DNA of 14,882 bases from Treponema sp. (lineage in GTDB: Bacteria; Spirochaetota; Spirochaetia; Treponematales; Breznakiellaceae). Every line of letters begins with the position of its first letter. Within the stretch, counting starts at the first letter, position 1. The notes beneath the pieces are model-generated. The model saw only the letters and a list, made by a program, of their open reading frames with translations. It was not told where the DNA came from and made no database searches. Shown here piece after piece: positions 6,852 to 14,780 of the stretch. The stretch is taken from assembly GCA_031266095.1 (NCBI GenBank), contig JAISBR010000135.1:1-14882 (forward strand), given 5' to 3'. The position numbers and the translations under genes are program-made.

Positions 6852-7685
6852 ATGAATTTACGAGAATCTTCCCTGCCGCCGGGCTGGTATCCCCGTTCAG
6901 CCGGTGAAATAGAGCGGTTTTTGGCGGATTTTTGCGGTCAGGAAGGTCATGCCCGGGCCGCTATTGCTCCTCACGCGGGCTGGTTTTACTCCGGCCGTAT
7001 TGCCGCTCGGGCGGTGTCGGGCCTCGACCGTCAAGCGGAAACCGTGGTGGTTCTGGGCGGACATCTCCCCGCCGGAGCGGCGCCTCTTTTCGCCCTGGAA
7101 GACGGGGTACGGACCCCGCTTGGCCCCATGGCTATAGATACGGAATTGCGGGAACTGGTGCTAAAGAAACTCGGCGGAAGAGAGGACCAGTCTAGGGACA
7201 ACACCATTGAAGTACTCCTTCCCATGGTTCGTTTTTTCTTCCCTCAGGCTATGCTGCTCTGGATACGTCTCCCTGCGGAACTTTCCGCGTTTGAGGCGGG
7301 CAGGGCCGTTGCCCGGGCCGCAGAGCTACTGGGCCGGCGGGTGGTGGCGCTGGGTTCCACCGATTTAACCCACTATGGGGCCGACTACGGCTTCTCGCCC
7401 AAGGGCGGCGGCCAAGCGGCTCTGCGCTGGGTGCGTGAAGTGAATGACGCTGCTTTTATCCGGGTGGTGGAAGCGGGCGGCCCTGCCGCCGTGCTGGACC
7501 GGGCCGAGGAGGACCGTTCAAGCTGTTCCGCCGGAGCGGTCTTGGGCACGCTGGGCTTTGCCGGTGTGACCGGCGCGCCCCTCCCCCGGCTTCTGGAATA
7601 CGCTACCAGCGCCGATGCCCTGGCCGCCGAAAGGGAAGGGCGCCTTGACTCCTTCGTGGGGTACGCCGCTTTCATATTTGGCTAA
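6852..7685 (+). CDS. amrB: AmmeMemoRadiSam system protein B (MEMO1 family)
   Basis: Member of the MEMO1 family, called AmmeMemoRadiSam system protein B in bacteria and archaea and related in fold to extradiol dioxygenases. The 277 residues carry the family landmarks: PRSAGEIERFL near the N-terminus, APHAGWFYSG (39-48), VVVLGGH (65-71), DNTIEVLLP (116-124), GSTDLTHYG (168-176) and a late DRSSCSAGAV segment with C225. H41, H71, H174 and C225 match positions where the family keeps its putative metal site. Two motifs are unusual: GGH instead of GPxH, and DNTIEVLLP instead of EHSxEVQLP. The ATG at 6852 has a weak AGGG site (6840-6843); a GTG directly before it is the alternative. Neither AMMECR1 nor the radical SAM partner is in the window. 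The reaction is uncertain. Confidence 0.87.
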   Translation: MNLRESSLPPGWYPRSAGEIERFLADFCGQEGHARAAIAPHAGWFYSGRIAARAVSGLDRQAETVVVLGGHLPAGAAPLFALEDGVRTPLGPMAIDTELRELVLKKLGGREDQSRDNTIEVLLPMVRFFFPQAMLLWIRLPAELSAFEAGRAVARAAELLGRRVVALGSTDLTHYGADYGFSPKGGGQAALRWVREVNDAAFIRVVEAGGPAAVLDRAEEDRSSCSAGAVLGTLGFAGVTGAPLPRLLEYATSADALAAEREGRLDSFVGYAAFIFG

Positions 7686-7782
7686 TGATGTCAGATCAGT
7701 GTACCGATCTTTCCCGGCAACTTAAATCATCGCATCCGGCGCTATTAAATTCCGCAACTCTCAACAAAATTTCATTTTCCTA

Positions 7783-7811
7783 TTGCCGTTTTACCTTCAA
7801 TTTAGTATTTT
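7783..7811 (+). promoter_or_regulatory. Candidate groEL promoter
   Basis: TTGCCG (7783-7788), a 17-bp spacer and TATTTT (7806-7811) place the predicted start near 7818, about 125 nt before groEL. A second possible -10, TATACT at 7865-7870, has only weak -35 candidates. No CIRCE element (TTAGCACTC-N9-GAGTGCTAA) is present. Confidence 0.35.
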
Positions 7812-7815
7812 ATAT

Positions 7816-7837
7816 ACGGGTCTTTGTGGAGACCCGT
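7816..7837 (+). promoter_or_regulatory. Perfect stem-loop in the groEL leader
   Basis: ACGGGTCT (7816-7823), loop TTGTGG, AGACCCGT (7830-7837): an 8-bp perfect inverted repeat in an AT-rich region, straddling the predicted transcription start. It is not followed by a T-run, so it is unlikely to be a terminator. It could be an operator for a heat-shock repressor or a structured 5' end of the mRNA; the sequence cannot distinguish these. Confidence 0.55.
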
Positions 7838-7909
7838 CGCTCCTTAGGGGTGTACTATCCATTTTATACTATACCGGTCTCATAAGCGGGAAATACCGTT
7901 TTTTAGTAA

Positions 7910-9586
<1,677 letters not shown>

Positions 9587-9610
9587 AAACCGCTGATATA
9601 CAAAGAATCG

Positions 9611-9638
9611 AGGCCGTCCTTAAGGGGCGGCCTTTTTT
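9611..9638 (+). terminator. Intrinsic terminator after groEL
   Basis: AGGCCGTCC (9611-9619), loop TTAAG, GGGCGGCCT (9625-9633), followed by a run of six T (9633-9638). The 9-bp stem contains one G-U pair in RNA. It begins 24 nt after the groEL stop. Confidence 0.9.
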
Positions 9639-9665
9639 AATGTATCCGCGCTATGGAACTATACC

Positions 9666-9694
9666 TTGCATATATCTCTTCACTTACGTACATT
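9666..9694 (+). promoter_or_regulatory. Candidate promoter of the glycerate kinase operon
   Basis: TTGCAT (9666-9671), 17-bp spacer, TACATT (9689-9694), located between the groEL terminator and the glycerate kinase ribosome-binding site. Matches to consensus are moderate. A promoter is expected here because the upstream terminator separates this gene from groEL. Confidence 0.4.
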
Positions 9695-9713
9695 AATATC
9701 AGGAGATATAACC

Positions 9714-10856
9714 ATGAGAATTATTGTAGCCCCGGATTCTTTTAAGGGAAATATGAGCGCTCCTGAGGTGTGTACGGTTATTGAGGCGGGAATAGTACGA
9801 GCTGATAAGAATACAAAGATATATAAAATCCCCTTGGCGGACGGCGGTGAGGGAACGGCCCGGGCGATTACCCTGGCCGCCGGAGGCCGTTTTATCAAAG
9901 CCCTTGTTACCGGCCCGCTGGGCGACAGGATTGAAACCGAATTCGGCCTTATTGAAGATGGCCGGGCAGCGGTTCTTGATATGGCCAGTGCCTCAGGGAT
10001 GGAACTGGCCGGCAGGGACAAGCTCAATCCCATGAAAGCTACCAGTTTCGGAACAGGCGAGCTTATCGCCGCCGCCCTGGATACAGGCGCCCGGGAACTT
10101 ATCATCGGTATAGGCGGAAGCGCCACCAATGACGGCGGCATCGGCATGATTAGCGCGCTTGGTTTCAAGGTTCTGGATAAAAAAGGACAAGCTGTAGGCC
10201 AGGGGGGTGAAGCGCTGGCAAAAATCGCTTCGGTGGATTGCGGCGGAGCCGATAAACGGCTTAAAAATATCTCGATAAAAGTGGCCTGTGATGTGACAAA
10301 CCCCCTTCTTGGCCCCCAGGGCGCTTCCGCGATATTCGGTCCGCAAAAGGGAGCCAGCCCGGAAATGGTGGAAATCCTTGACGCGGGGCTTGCCAGGCTG
10401 GGAAACGCCTGGATCAAGGCGGGACTCGCCGAAGATGTGGAACGGCCCGGGGACGGGGCCGCCGGCGGGATCGGGGCCGCCCTGCGGATATGCCTCGGCG
10501 CGGTTATGGAATCCGGCGCGATGCTGGTGATGAAATACGCGGGCTTTTTCAGCCGTCTTTCTGAAGCCGACTTAATCATAACCGGCGAGGGGATGACCGA
10601 CGGCCAAACCGCCGGGGGCAAACTCTGTTCCGTAGTTGCCCGCGAAGGCCATAAGGCGGGAATTCCGGTCGCCCTTATCTCAGGCGCTCTGGGAGGCGAC
10701 GCTCCGAATCTGCTTTCCACTTTCGATTACGCGGTATCCATCGCCTGTGGTCAAACCGGCCTTGATGTCATGATTAAAGACAGCAGGCGGGACCTCGGCT
10801 TTGCCGCTGAAAACCTCGTCCGGGCGATCCTCATCGGTAAAAAAATCCGGGCCTGA
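9714..10856 (+). CDS. Glycerate kinase (GlxK/GarK family)
   Basis: Cytoplasmic kinase that phosphorylates D-glycerate with ATP; this family usually yields 2-phosphoglycerate, feeding lower glycolysis. The 380-residue length is typical. Family motifs in order: APDSFKGNMSA (6-16), PLADGGEGT (40-48), GIGGSATNDGG (132-142), CDVTNPLLG (192-200), PGDGAAGG (245-252) and ITGEGMTDGQTAGGK (289-303). The ATG at 9714 has AGGAG at 9701-9705; an open extension to 9666 adds 16 residues without homology. The next gene begins one base after its stop. Regiospecificity (2- versus 3-phosphoglycerate) cannot be read directly; the family assignment favours 2-phosphoglycerate. Confidence 0.93.
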   Translation: MRIIVAPDSFKGNMSAPEVCTVIEAGIVRADKNTKIYKIPLADGGEGTARAITLAAGGRFIKALVTGPLGDRIETEFGLIEDGRAAVLDMASASGMELAGRDKLNPMKATSFGTGELIAAALDTGARELIIGIGGSATNDGGIGMISALGFKVLDKKGQAVGQGGEALAKIASVDCGGADKRLKNISIKVACDVTNPLLGPQGASAIFGPQKGASPEMVEILDAGLARLGNAWIKAGLAEDVERPGDGAAGGIGAALRICLGAVMESGAMLVMKYAGFFSRLSEADLIITGEGMTDGQTAGGKLCSVVAREGHKAGIPVALISGALGGDAPNLLSTFDYAVSIACGQTGLDVMIKDSRRDLGFAAENLVRAILIGKKIRA

Positions 10857-10857
10857 C

Positions 10858-11355
10858 ATGATAGAACAGGGGCTCGAAAACCTTAGCGGGATGGACATCG
10901 CCGGCGCACAGGAATATATCCTCAATGTTATGATCACCCTGAAACTGACGGAGAAAAGGATTCAGGAACTGGACGAAGACCTGGCCAGATGGAATTCCCG
11001 GATTGATCTGACCCGCTCCCAGGGGAAAGACGATCTGGCGCTGGAGGCGGAAACAGAAGCCGGACAGATCAGGGAACAGCAGGCCCAATTGGCCGGAGAA
11101 GCCGCCGAACTCAAAAGCCGCATCGAAGACATGCGGAAACAGATTCCCCTCCTTGCGGCACGGGAACGAAGCGTCGATCCGGATCTGCTTGAACAGGAAC
11201 TCCTGATGGCCGCGGGCCGTCTTCCCGGAGATGAGGAAAAACTTCAAATCGAACGGCAGTTTCGGGAAATCGAAAAAAACAGCGCCGCCGATGCCGCCCT
11301 TGAGGAGCTCAAGGAAAAAATGGCGAAAACCGGTAAAAAAGAGGCGCATCAATGA
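10858..11355 (+). CDS. Small coiled-coil protein with PspA-like segment
   Basis: A 165-residue, highly charged, almost entirely helical protein without signal peptide or membrane segment. I do not recognise a named family with certainty. Residues 26-160 read as coiled coil. The segment around WNSRIDLTRSQGKDDLALEA (45-64) resembles the PspA/IM30 pattern in which W-x-x-(R/K) precedes A-x-x-x-G-(R/K)-(E/D)-D-L-A, and similar segments occur in short spirochaetal hypothetical proteins. It lacks the length (about 220 residues) of true PspA. The ATG at 10858 lies one base after the glycerate kinase stop and has no good Shine-Dalgarno, so translation is probably coupled. It overlaps the phosphodiesterase gene by 4 bp (ATGA). 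Confidence 0.72.
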   Translation: MIEQGLENLSGMDIAGAQEYILNVMITLKLTEKRIQELDEDLARWNSRIDLTRSQGKDDLALEAETEAGQIREQQAQLAGEAAELKSRIEDMRKQIPLLAARERSVDPDLLEQELLMAAGRLPGDEEKLQIERQFREIEKNSAADAALEELKEKMAKTGKKEAHQ

Positions 11356-12122
11356 GCCCTGTCCCCCTCTTACCGGACCGAAAGCGTCCCCTTGTGTTCG
11401 CCCACCGGGGCTGTTCCTCGCTGGCCCCCGAAAACACCATGGCGTCCTTCAACAAGGCCAGAGAAACCGGCGCGCCGGGGCTTGAACTGGACATCCATGT
11501 CTGCGCCTCCGGGGAATTGGCGGTAGTCCATGACGATACGTTTCAGCGGACCGCCGGGGACAGCCGAAGGATAGCGGAACTTGACTACCGGGAGATCAAG
11601 GTGATTGATGTGGGTTCTTTTTTCGCTCCCGTTTTCCGGGGGGAACGGGCGCCGCTGCTGGAGGATGTGCTGGAAGCGTTTTGCCCTGATATGTATATCG
11701 ACATTGAATTGAAGACCCGCAAAACCAAAGACGATCCCCTTCCGGGATTCCTGGCGGAAACCCTCAAACGTTTTGGGGACAGGGTTTTGAAATCGGTAAC
11801 TGTTTCTTCTTTCAACCCTTTCAGCATCCTCGTTTTTAAGCGGCTCTGTCCCCAGGTCCCTGCCGCCGTCATCTGGAGCGCCGATGCGGAAGTTCCTCCT
11901 ATACTCCGCCGGGGCTTTGGCCGCTTTCTCTCCCATTGCGACTACCTGAAACCGGTTCACCGCCAGGTAAACCGCTGGTCTCACTATTGGTTGAGCGATG
12001 TAGGAAAACGGCCCCTCGTTTCCTGGACTATTGACAATAGCGCCCTGGCGGAACGGATGCTGAAAACCGGCTGTGCGGGGATCATCACCAACAGGCCGCA
12101 GGATATGGGAGGCTTCTCTTGA
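11352..12122 (+). CDS. Glycerophosphodiester phosphodiesterase
   Basis: TIM-barrel hydrolase that converts glycerophosphodiesters to glycerol-3-phosphate and an alcohol. The 256-residue protein shows the family pattern in order: AHRGCSSLAPENT (17-29, with H18 and R19), ELDIHV (45-50, metal-binding E45 and D47), VVHDD (58-62, catalytic H60), DIELKT (117-122, E119 and K121), WTIDN (225-229) and ITNRP (245-249, usually ITDRP). No signal peptide is present, so it is probably cytoplasmic, unlike the periplasmic GlpQ lipoprotein of pathogenic treponemes. It overlaps the upstream coiled-coil gene as ATGA and the downstream murJ start as TTGA, indicating a tightly coupled operon. Membrane lipid turnover is the likely role (inference). 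Confidence 0.93.
   Translation: MSPVPLLPDRKRPLVFAHRGCSSLAPENTMASFNKARETGAPGLELDIHVCASGELAVVHDDTFQRTAGDSRRIAELDYREIKVIDVGSFFAPVFRGERAPLLEDVLEAFCPDMYIDIELKTRKTKDDPLPGFLAETLKRFGDRVLKSVTVSSFNPFSILVFKRLCPQVPAAVIWSADAEVPPILRRGFGRFLSHCDYLKPVHRQVNRWSHYWLSDVGKRPLVSWTIDNSALAERMLKTGCAGIITNRPQDMGGFS
12107..12121 (+). promoter_or_regulatory. Ribosome-binding site deciding a TTG start for murJ
   Basis: GGGAGG (12107-12112) sits six bases before TTG at 12119. The TTG overlaps the preceding TGA stop (TTGA). No ATG occurs before the first transmembrane helix, so this TTG is the only start that keeps the complete flippase core. Confidence 0.7.
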
Positions 12123-13798
12123 GCTCGGTTCCGCCGTCGCCGGATTCCATACAGCCGCACAGCCCGGTTCCCCCGGAGGCTGAACGCCCGGCTCCAAGTG
12201 AAGCCGAACTTTCGGTTTCAAAGACCTCCGGCCGCTTCCTCATCCGCCACAGCGGGGCTCTGTCCCTCCTGACCCTGATCTCCCGCGTCCTTGGTCTGCT
12301 CCGGGAGATGGCGAAAGCAAGCCTCCTCGGCACCAGCGCCTTGTCGGACGCTTTTTCCGTGGCTTTTATGCTCCCTAACCTCTTCCGCCGGCTTTTCGCG
12401 GAAGGTTCCATTTCGGTCGCGTTCATTCCCACTTTTAAAGAATATCTCCTTGAGAATGATCAACAGAAAAACCGGGAGTTTCTATCCTGTATTTTCACTT
12501 TCCTCACTTTTTTCGTGACCCTTGCGGTTATGGCTGGTATACTTACCGCCCCGCTCATCATCCGTCTCTTCGGCATGGAGGAATTTGACGAGACCGTATT
12601 CCTGACAAGGATCATGTTCCCTTTCCTGGGTTTTATCTCAGTGGCCGCCCTGTTTCAGGGGATTTTGAACAGCCTCCATATCTTTGCCCCCTCAGGCCTC
12701 GCTCCGATTCTCCTGAATATAGTCACGATACTCTGCGCCTACGGACTCAGCCCCTTTACCAAAAATCCCGCCCGCGCCATGGCCCTGGGTATCATCTTAG
12801 GCGGCTTTCTGGAAGCGGCGATTCAATTTCCCTTTGTCCTCAGGCAGGGCCAGCGATTCTTTTTTACCGATCTCAGGCGCGCCATCACCAATCCCGGTAC
12901 CCGCAAAGTGCTCCGGCTCATTGGTCCCACGATTATCGGAATGGCCGCCTATCAGCTCAATGATCTGGTCTCTACCGCCCTGGCGGGTAACGCCGGTGAA
13001 GGCGTCGTCTCAAGTCTCCAATATTCCCTGAGACTCCAGGAACTGATCCTCGGTGTTTTCGCTGTTTCCATCGGAACCGTACTGCTGCCCAATCTCGCGG
13101 AATACGCGAAAACTTCCCGGTGGGATATGTACAACGAGCGGCTGATTGCAGCGATGAACATTATCGCCCTCATCACCATCCCAATCACCTTCTTTTCCCT
13201 TGCCCAGGGCCAGCTCCTCATCCGTCTGCTGTTCCAAAATCGCAGCTTCAACGAACTATCAGTTGCTTTAACCCTTTCGGCCTTTACCTTCCATATGCCC
13301 GGCCTCTTTTTCATCGCGCTTAATCGTATCCTGGCCCCCGCGTTTTACGCCCAAAGCGATTCCAAGTCTCCCACCCTGGCGGGTATAATTTCCTTCCCGG
13401 TGAATATATGCCTGGCGGCCATATTGGTCGGCCCCCTCCGGGGCGCGGGTATCGCTTTAGCCCTTTCCCTCGCGAGTGTGACTAATACCATCCTGCTCCT
13501 CGTCTTCCTCAAGCAGAACCCCAACATTGCCATCGGCCGCGCCCTCGGTTCAGCCCTGGTCTATATGCTGAAACTGTTACTCCTCTCCGGCATCGCCGTT
13601 GTCCCCGTATGCTTCCTCTCCCCCTGGCTCTTGGCAGTTTTTACCGGCAGGGGCCGCCTCATCTCCTACGGTATACCGCTGGTTGTCAACACCCTCGTCT
13701 TTGCCGCGCTGGGGATATCGCTTCTGTTTATCACCCGGGATCGGCATCTGCGCGCCTTGTTCAGGGCAGGCTCGGCAGGAAGCATGCCGGCAAGGTGA
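12119..13798 (+). CDS. murJ: Lipid II flippase MurJ
   Basis: Polytopic inner-membrane protein of the MOP/MATE-like MviN family that moves lipid II to the outer face for peptidoglycan synthesis. The 559-residue protein begins with a proline-rich cytoplasmic extension of about 40 residues, then the MurJ core: SRVLGLLRE (55-63), SDAFSVAFMLPNLFRRLFAE (76-95) and SVAFIP (99-104), followed by hydrophobic helices up to about 540, consistent with 14. Charged residues known to matter in E. coli MurJ have counterparts: R56 and R62, D77, R91, and R305/E308 in LRLQE. LGVFAVSIGTVLLP (311-324) is another family hallmark. The TTG start is set by its ribosome-binding site. The N-terminal extension is longer than usual. 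Confidence 0.95.
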   Translation: MSSVPPSPDSIQPHSPVPPEAERPAPSEAELSVSKTSGRFLIRHSGALSLLTLISRVLGLLREMAKASLLGTSALSDAFSVAFMLPNLFRRLFAEGSISVAFIPTFKEYLLENDQQKNREFLSCIFTFLTFFVTLAVMAGILTAPLIIRLFGMEEFDETVFLTRIMFPFLGFISVAALFQGILNSLHIFAPSGLAPILLNIVTILCAYGLSPFTKNPARAMALGIILGGFLEAAIQFPFVLRQGQRFFFTDLRRAITNPGTRKVLRLIGPTIIGMAAYQLNDLVSTALAGNAGEGVVSSLQYSLRLQELILGVFAVSIGTVLLPNLAEYAKTSRWDMYNERLIAAMNIIALITIPITFFSLAQGQLLIRLLFQNRSFNELSVALTLSAFTFHMPGLFFIALNRILAPAFYAQSDSKSPTLAGIISFPVNICLAAILVGPLRGAGIALALSLASVTNTILLLVFLKQNPNIAIGRALGSALVYMLKLLLLSGIAVVPVCFLSPWLLAVFTGRGRLISYGIPLVVNTLVFAALGISLLFITRDRHLRALFRAGSAGSMPAR

Positions 13799-13823
13799 TT
13801 CGTTGCGTCGGTTACACAAGAAG

Positions 13824-13841
13824 GCCGGTTTTGAAACCGGC
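13824..13841 (+). other. Hairpin directly before the ogt ribosome-binding site
   Basis: GCCGGTT (13824-13830), loop TTGA, AACCGGC (13835-13841): a perfect 7-bp stem. The ogt Shine-Dalgarno begins two bases later. No T-run follows, so this is not an intrinsic terminator; it may keep the ribosome-binding site open or mark an mRNA processing site (inference). Confidence 0.5.
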
Positions 13842-13854
13842 TGAGGAGGTTACA

Positions 13855-14460
13855 ATGACTATAAGTACCTGTTCCATTGCTACGCCGCTGGGGCCTATGA
13901 CGGCATCCGCGGAGGATAACGGTCTTACCGGATTATGGTTTGAGGGACAGAAATACTTCCCCCAAACCAGCGGCTGGCGGACGGAAGCGGATAAGCCCGT
14001 TTTTGTACAGCTCCGTTCCTGGCTGGCGGATTATTTCGCGGGCAGGCAAATGGCCGGCTCATATACCGGTTTTTTCAGACTGACCCCCCGGGGGACGGAC
14101 TTTCAAAAGCGGGTGTGGAAGGCCCTCCTGGACATTCCCTGGGGGCGGCTTTCAAGCTATGGCGCCATAGCGAAACAGCTTGGCTCACAGCCCCGCGCGG
14201 TGGGCGGCGCGGTAGGACACAATCCCATTTCCATACTGATCCCCTGTCACCGCGTAGTAGGCTTCGACGGAAAGATGACCGGCTATGCCGGAGGGCTTGA
14301 GCGCAAAGAAGCGCTGCTCACGCTTGAAGGCAGCTTGAATCGGCCCTGGAAAGCGTTGTCAAGCCGGGGTAATCGCCTGCGCCCGCCGCGCCCGGATGAT
14401 CCGCAACCGGTACATAGTCCTGGATCTTGCCTGGGACCTGGGAGCCTGTTGCGCTTGTAG
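13855..14460 (+). CDS. ogt: Methylated-DNA--protein-cysteine methyltransferase
   Basis: Suicide DNA-repair protein that transfers the alkyl group from O6-alkylguanine to its own cysteine. The 201 residues include an N-terminal Ogt-like domain (TPLGPMTASAEDNGLTGLWF, 10-29), a helix-turn-helix stretch (TDFQKRVWKALLDIPWGRLS at 81-100, then SYGAIAKQLG), HNPISILIPCHRVVG (122-136) with acceptor C131, and GYAGGLERKEALLTLEG (143-159). Homology ends near residue 165; the last 35 or so residues (Arg/Pro-rich) exceed the normal 155-175 residue length and run into the hairpin-rich region, so the original stop may have been lost. The start is fixed by GAGGAGG (13843-13849). The open frame upstream is murJ in another frame. 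Confidence 0.93.
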   Translation: MTISTCSIATPLGPMTASAEDNGLTGLWFEGQKYFPQTSGWRTEADKPVFVQLRSWLADYFAGRQMAGSYTGFFRLTPRGTDFQKRVWKALLDIPWGRLSSYGAIAKQLGSQPRAVGGAVGHNPISILIPCHRVVGFDGKMTGYAGGLERKEALLTLEGSLNRPWKALSSRGNRLRPPRPDDPQPVHSPGSCLGPGSLLRL

Positions 14461-14489
14461 GTTTTTGCACCACTTTGTGCCGCAAAAAC
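14461..14489 (+). repeat. Inverted repeat after ogt
   Basis: GTTTTTGC (14461-14468) pairs with GCAAAAAC (14482-14489), with a short inner CAC/GTG pairing around TTT. It begins right after the ogt stop. Because no T-run follows on either strand, it is a poor intrinsic terminator. Confidence 0.5.
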
Positions 14490-14508
14490 CCCGATTAACG
14501 GGCTCCTG

Positions 14509-14523
14509 CGAACCTTCGGTTCG
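14509..14523 (+). repeat. CGAACC-TTC-GGTTCG hairpin
   Basis: A perfect 6-bp stem with a 3-base loop. An outer CTG/CAG pairing (14506-14508 with 14527-14529) extends it across a bulge. Confidence 0.5.
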
Positions 14524-14540
14524 ACGCAGTTTGCAGGGTA

Positions 14541-14565
14541 AAAAATCGCCTAAATGGCGATTTTT
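14541..14565. terminator. Symmetric terminator-like hairpin
   Basis: AAAAATCGCC (14541-14550), loop TAAAT, GGCGATTTTT (14556-14565): a perfect 10-bp inverted repeat with an A-tract before and T-tract after, so it could terminate transcription on either strand. The GC part of the stem is only five pairs, so strength may be modest. It is the best candidate terminator for the operon ending in ogt. Confidence 0.55.
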
Positions 14566-14575
14566 GGAGGTTTTA

Positions 14576-14588
14576 TGCACTAAGTGCA
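14576..14588 (+). repeat. TGCAC-TAA-GTGCA small hairpin
   Basis: Perfect 5-bp stem with a 3-base loop, 11 bases after the symmetric terminator-like hairpin. By itself it could be chance; its position in a cluster of hairpins makes it worth recording. Confidence 0.35.
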
Positions 14589-14643
14589 ACAAACTGCTGG
14601 GCTGCTTTGAGACGGTCCTTGCGAGGATGGAAGAGTCAACCAG

Positions 14644-14700
14644 CTGTCTGCGATAAGACTTCTCCGCGGGCCTGTCTGCGACAGGGCTTATCGCAGACAG
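14644..14700 (+). repeat. Long inverted repeat with alternative pairings
   Basis: CTGTCTGCGATAAG (14644-14657) is the exact reverse complement of 14687-14700 (14 bp). The decamer CTGTCTGCGA occurs again at 14672-14681, where it can instead pair with 14691-14700 in a 10-bp stem with a 9-base loop. A local 6-bp hairpin CCTGTC-TGC-GACAGG (14671-14685) sits inside the larger loop. These foldings are partly mutually exclusive. Confidence 0.7.
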
Positions 14701-14742
14701 GGCTTGGAGGAACCCGCGCCATGTCAAGGTGAAAAATTGTAC

Positions 14743-14780
14743 TTGCGTTCTTGCCCGTCCCGTGTTATACTACCCCCATG
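14743..14780 (+). promoter_or_regulatory. Strong promoter with predicted leaderless start
   Basis: TTGCGT (14743-14748), 17-bp spacer, TATACT (14766-14771); six bases later comes ATG (14778), so the canonical +1 is the A of the start codon. No Shine-Dalgarno exists between the -10 box and the ATG. It is the best sigma-70-like promoter seen in the window. Confidence 0.6.

Larger units (their letters stand above)
14461..14742. other. Hairpin-rich noncoding stretch
   Basis: No convincing gene lies here. The stretch contains at least five inverted repeats within about 240 bases (listed separately), far denser than elsewhere in the window. A minus-strand open frame crosses all of them (14727-14359) but shows no domain, and its Arg/Ser/Pro-rich composition suggests structured repeat DNA rather than protein. 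It may be a mosaic of dispersed intergenic repeats or a structured RNA. Confidence 0.55.

Noticed and set aside
7693..7710. AGATC/GATCT hairpin as a terminator after the MEMO-family gene
   Set aside because: Five AT-rich pairs with an 8-base loop and no following T-run.
7685..7885. Short + strand ORF of 66 residues between the MEMO-family gene and groEL
   Set aside because: No ribosome-binding site or recognisable sequence, biased AT-rich composition, and it covers the groEL promoter and stem-loop.
9680..10720. Minus-strand open frame of 346 codons opposite glycerate kinase
   Set aside because: Pro/Ser/Ala-rich translation typical of antisense frames in GC-rich genes; the plus strand carries all glycerate kinase motifs.
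11370..12221. Minus-strand open frame of 283 codons opposite the phosphodiesterase
   Set aside because: Antisense shadow; it crosses a gene boundary and has no recognisable domain.
14359..14727. Minus-strand ORF of 122 residues at the right end
   Set aside because: It reads through five inverted repeats and part of ogt; Arg/Ser-rich with no domain. Kept only as a hint that the DNA may be a dispersed repeat.
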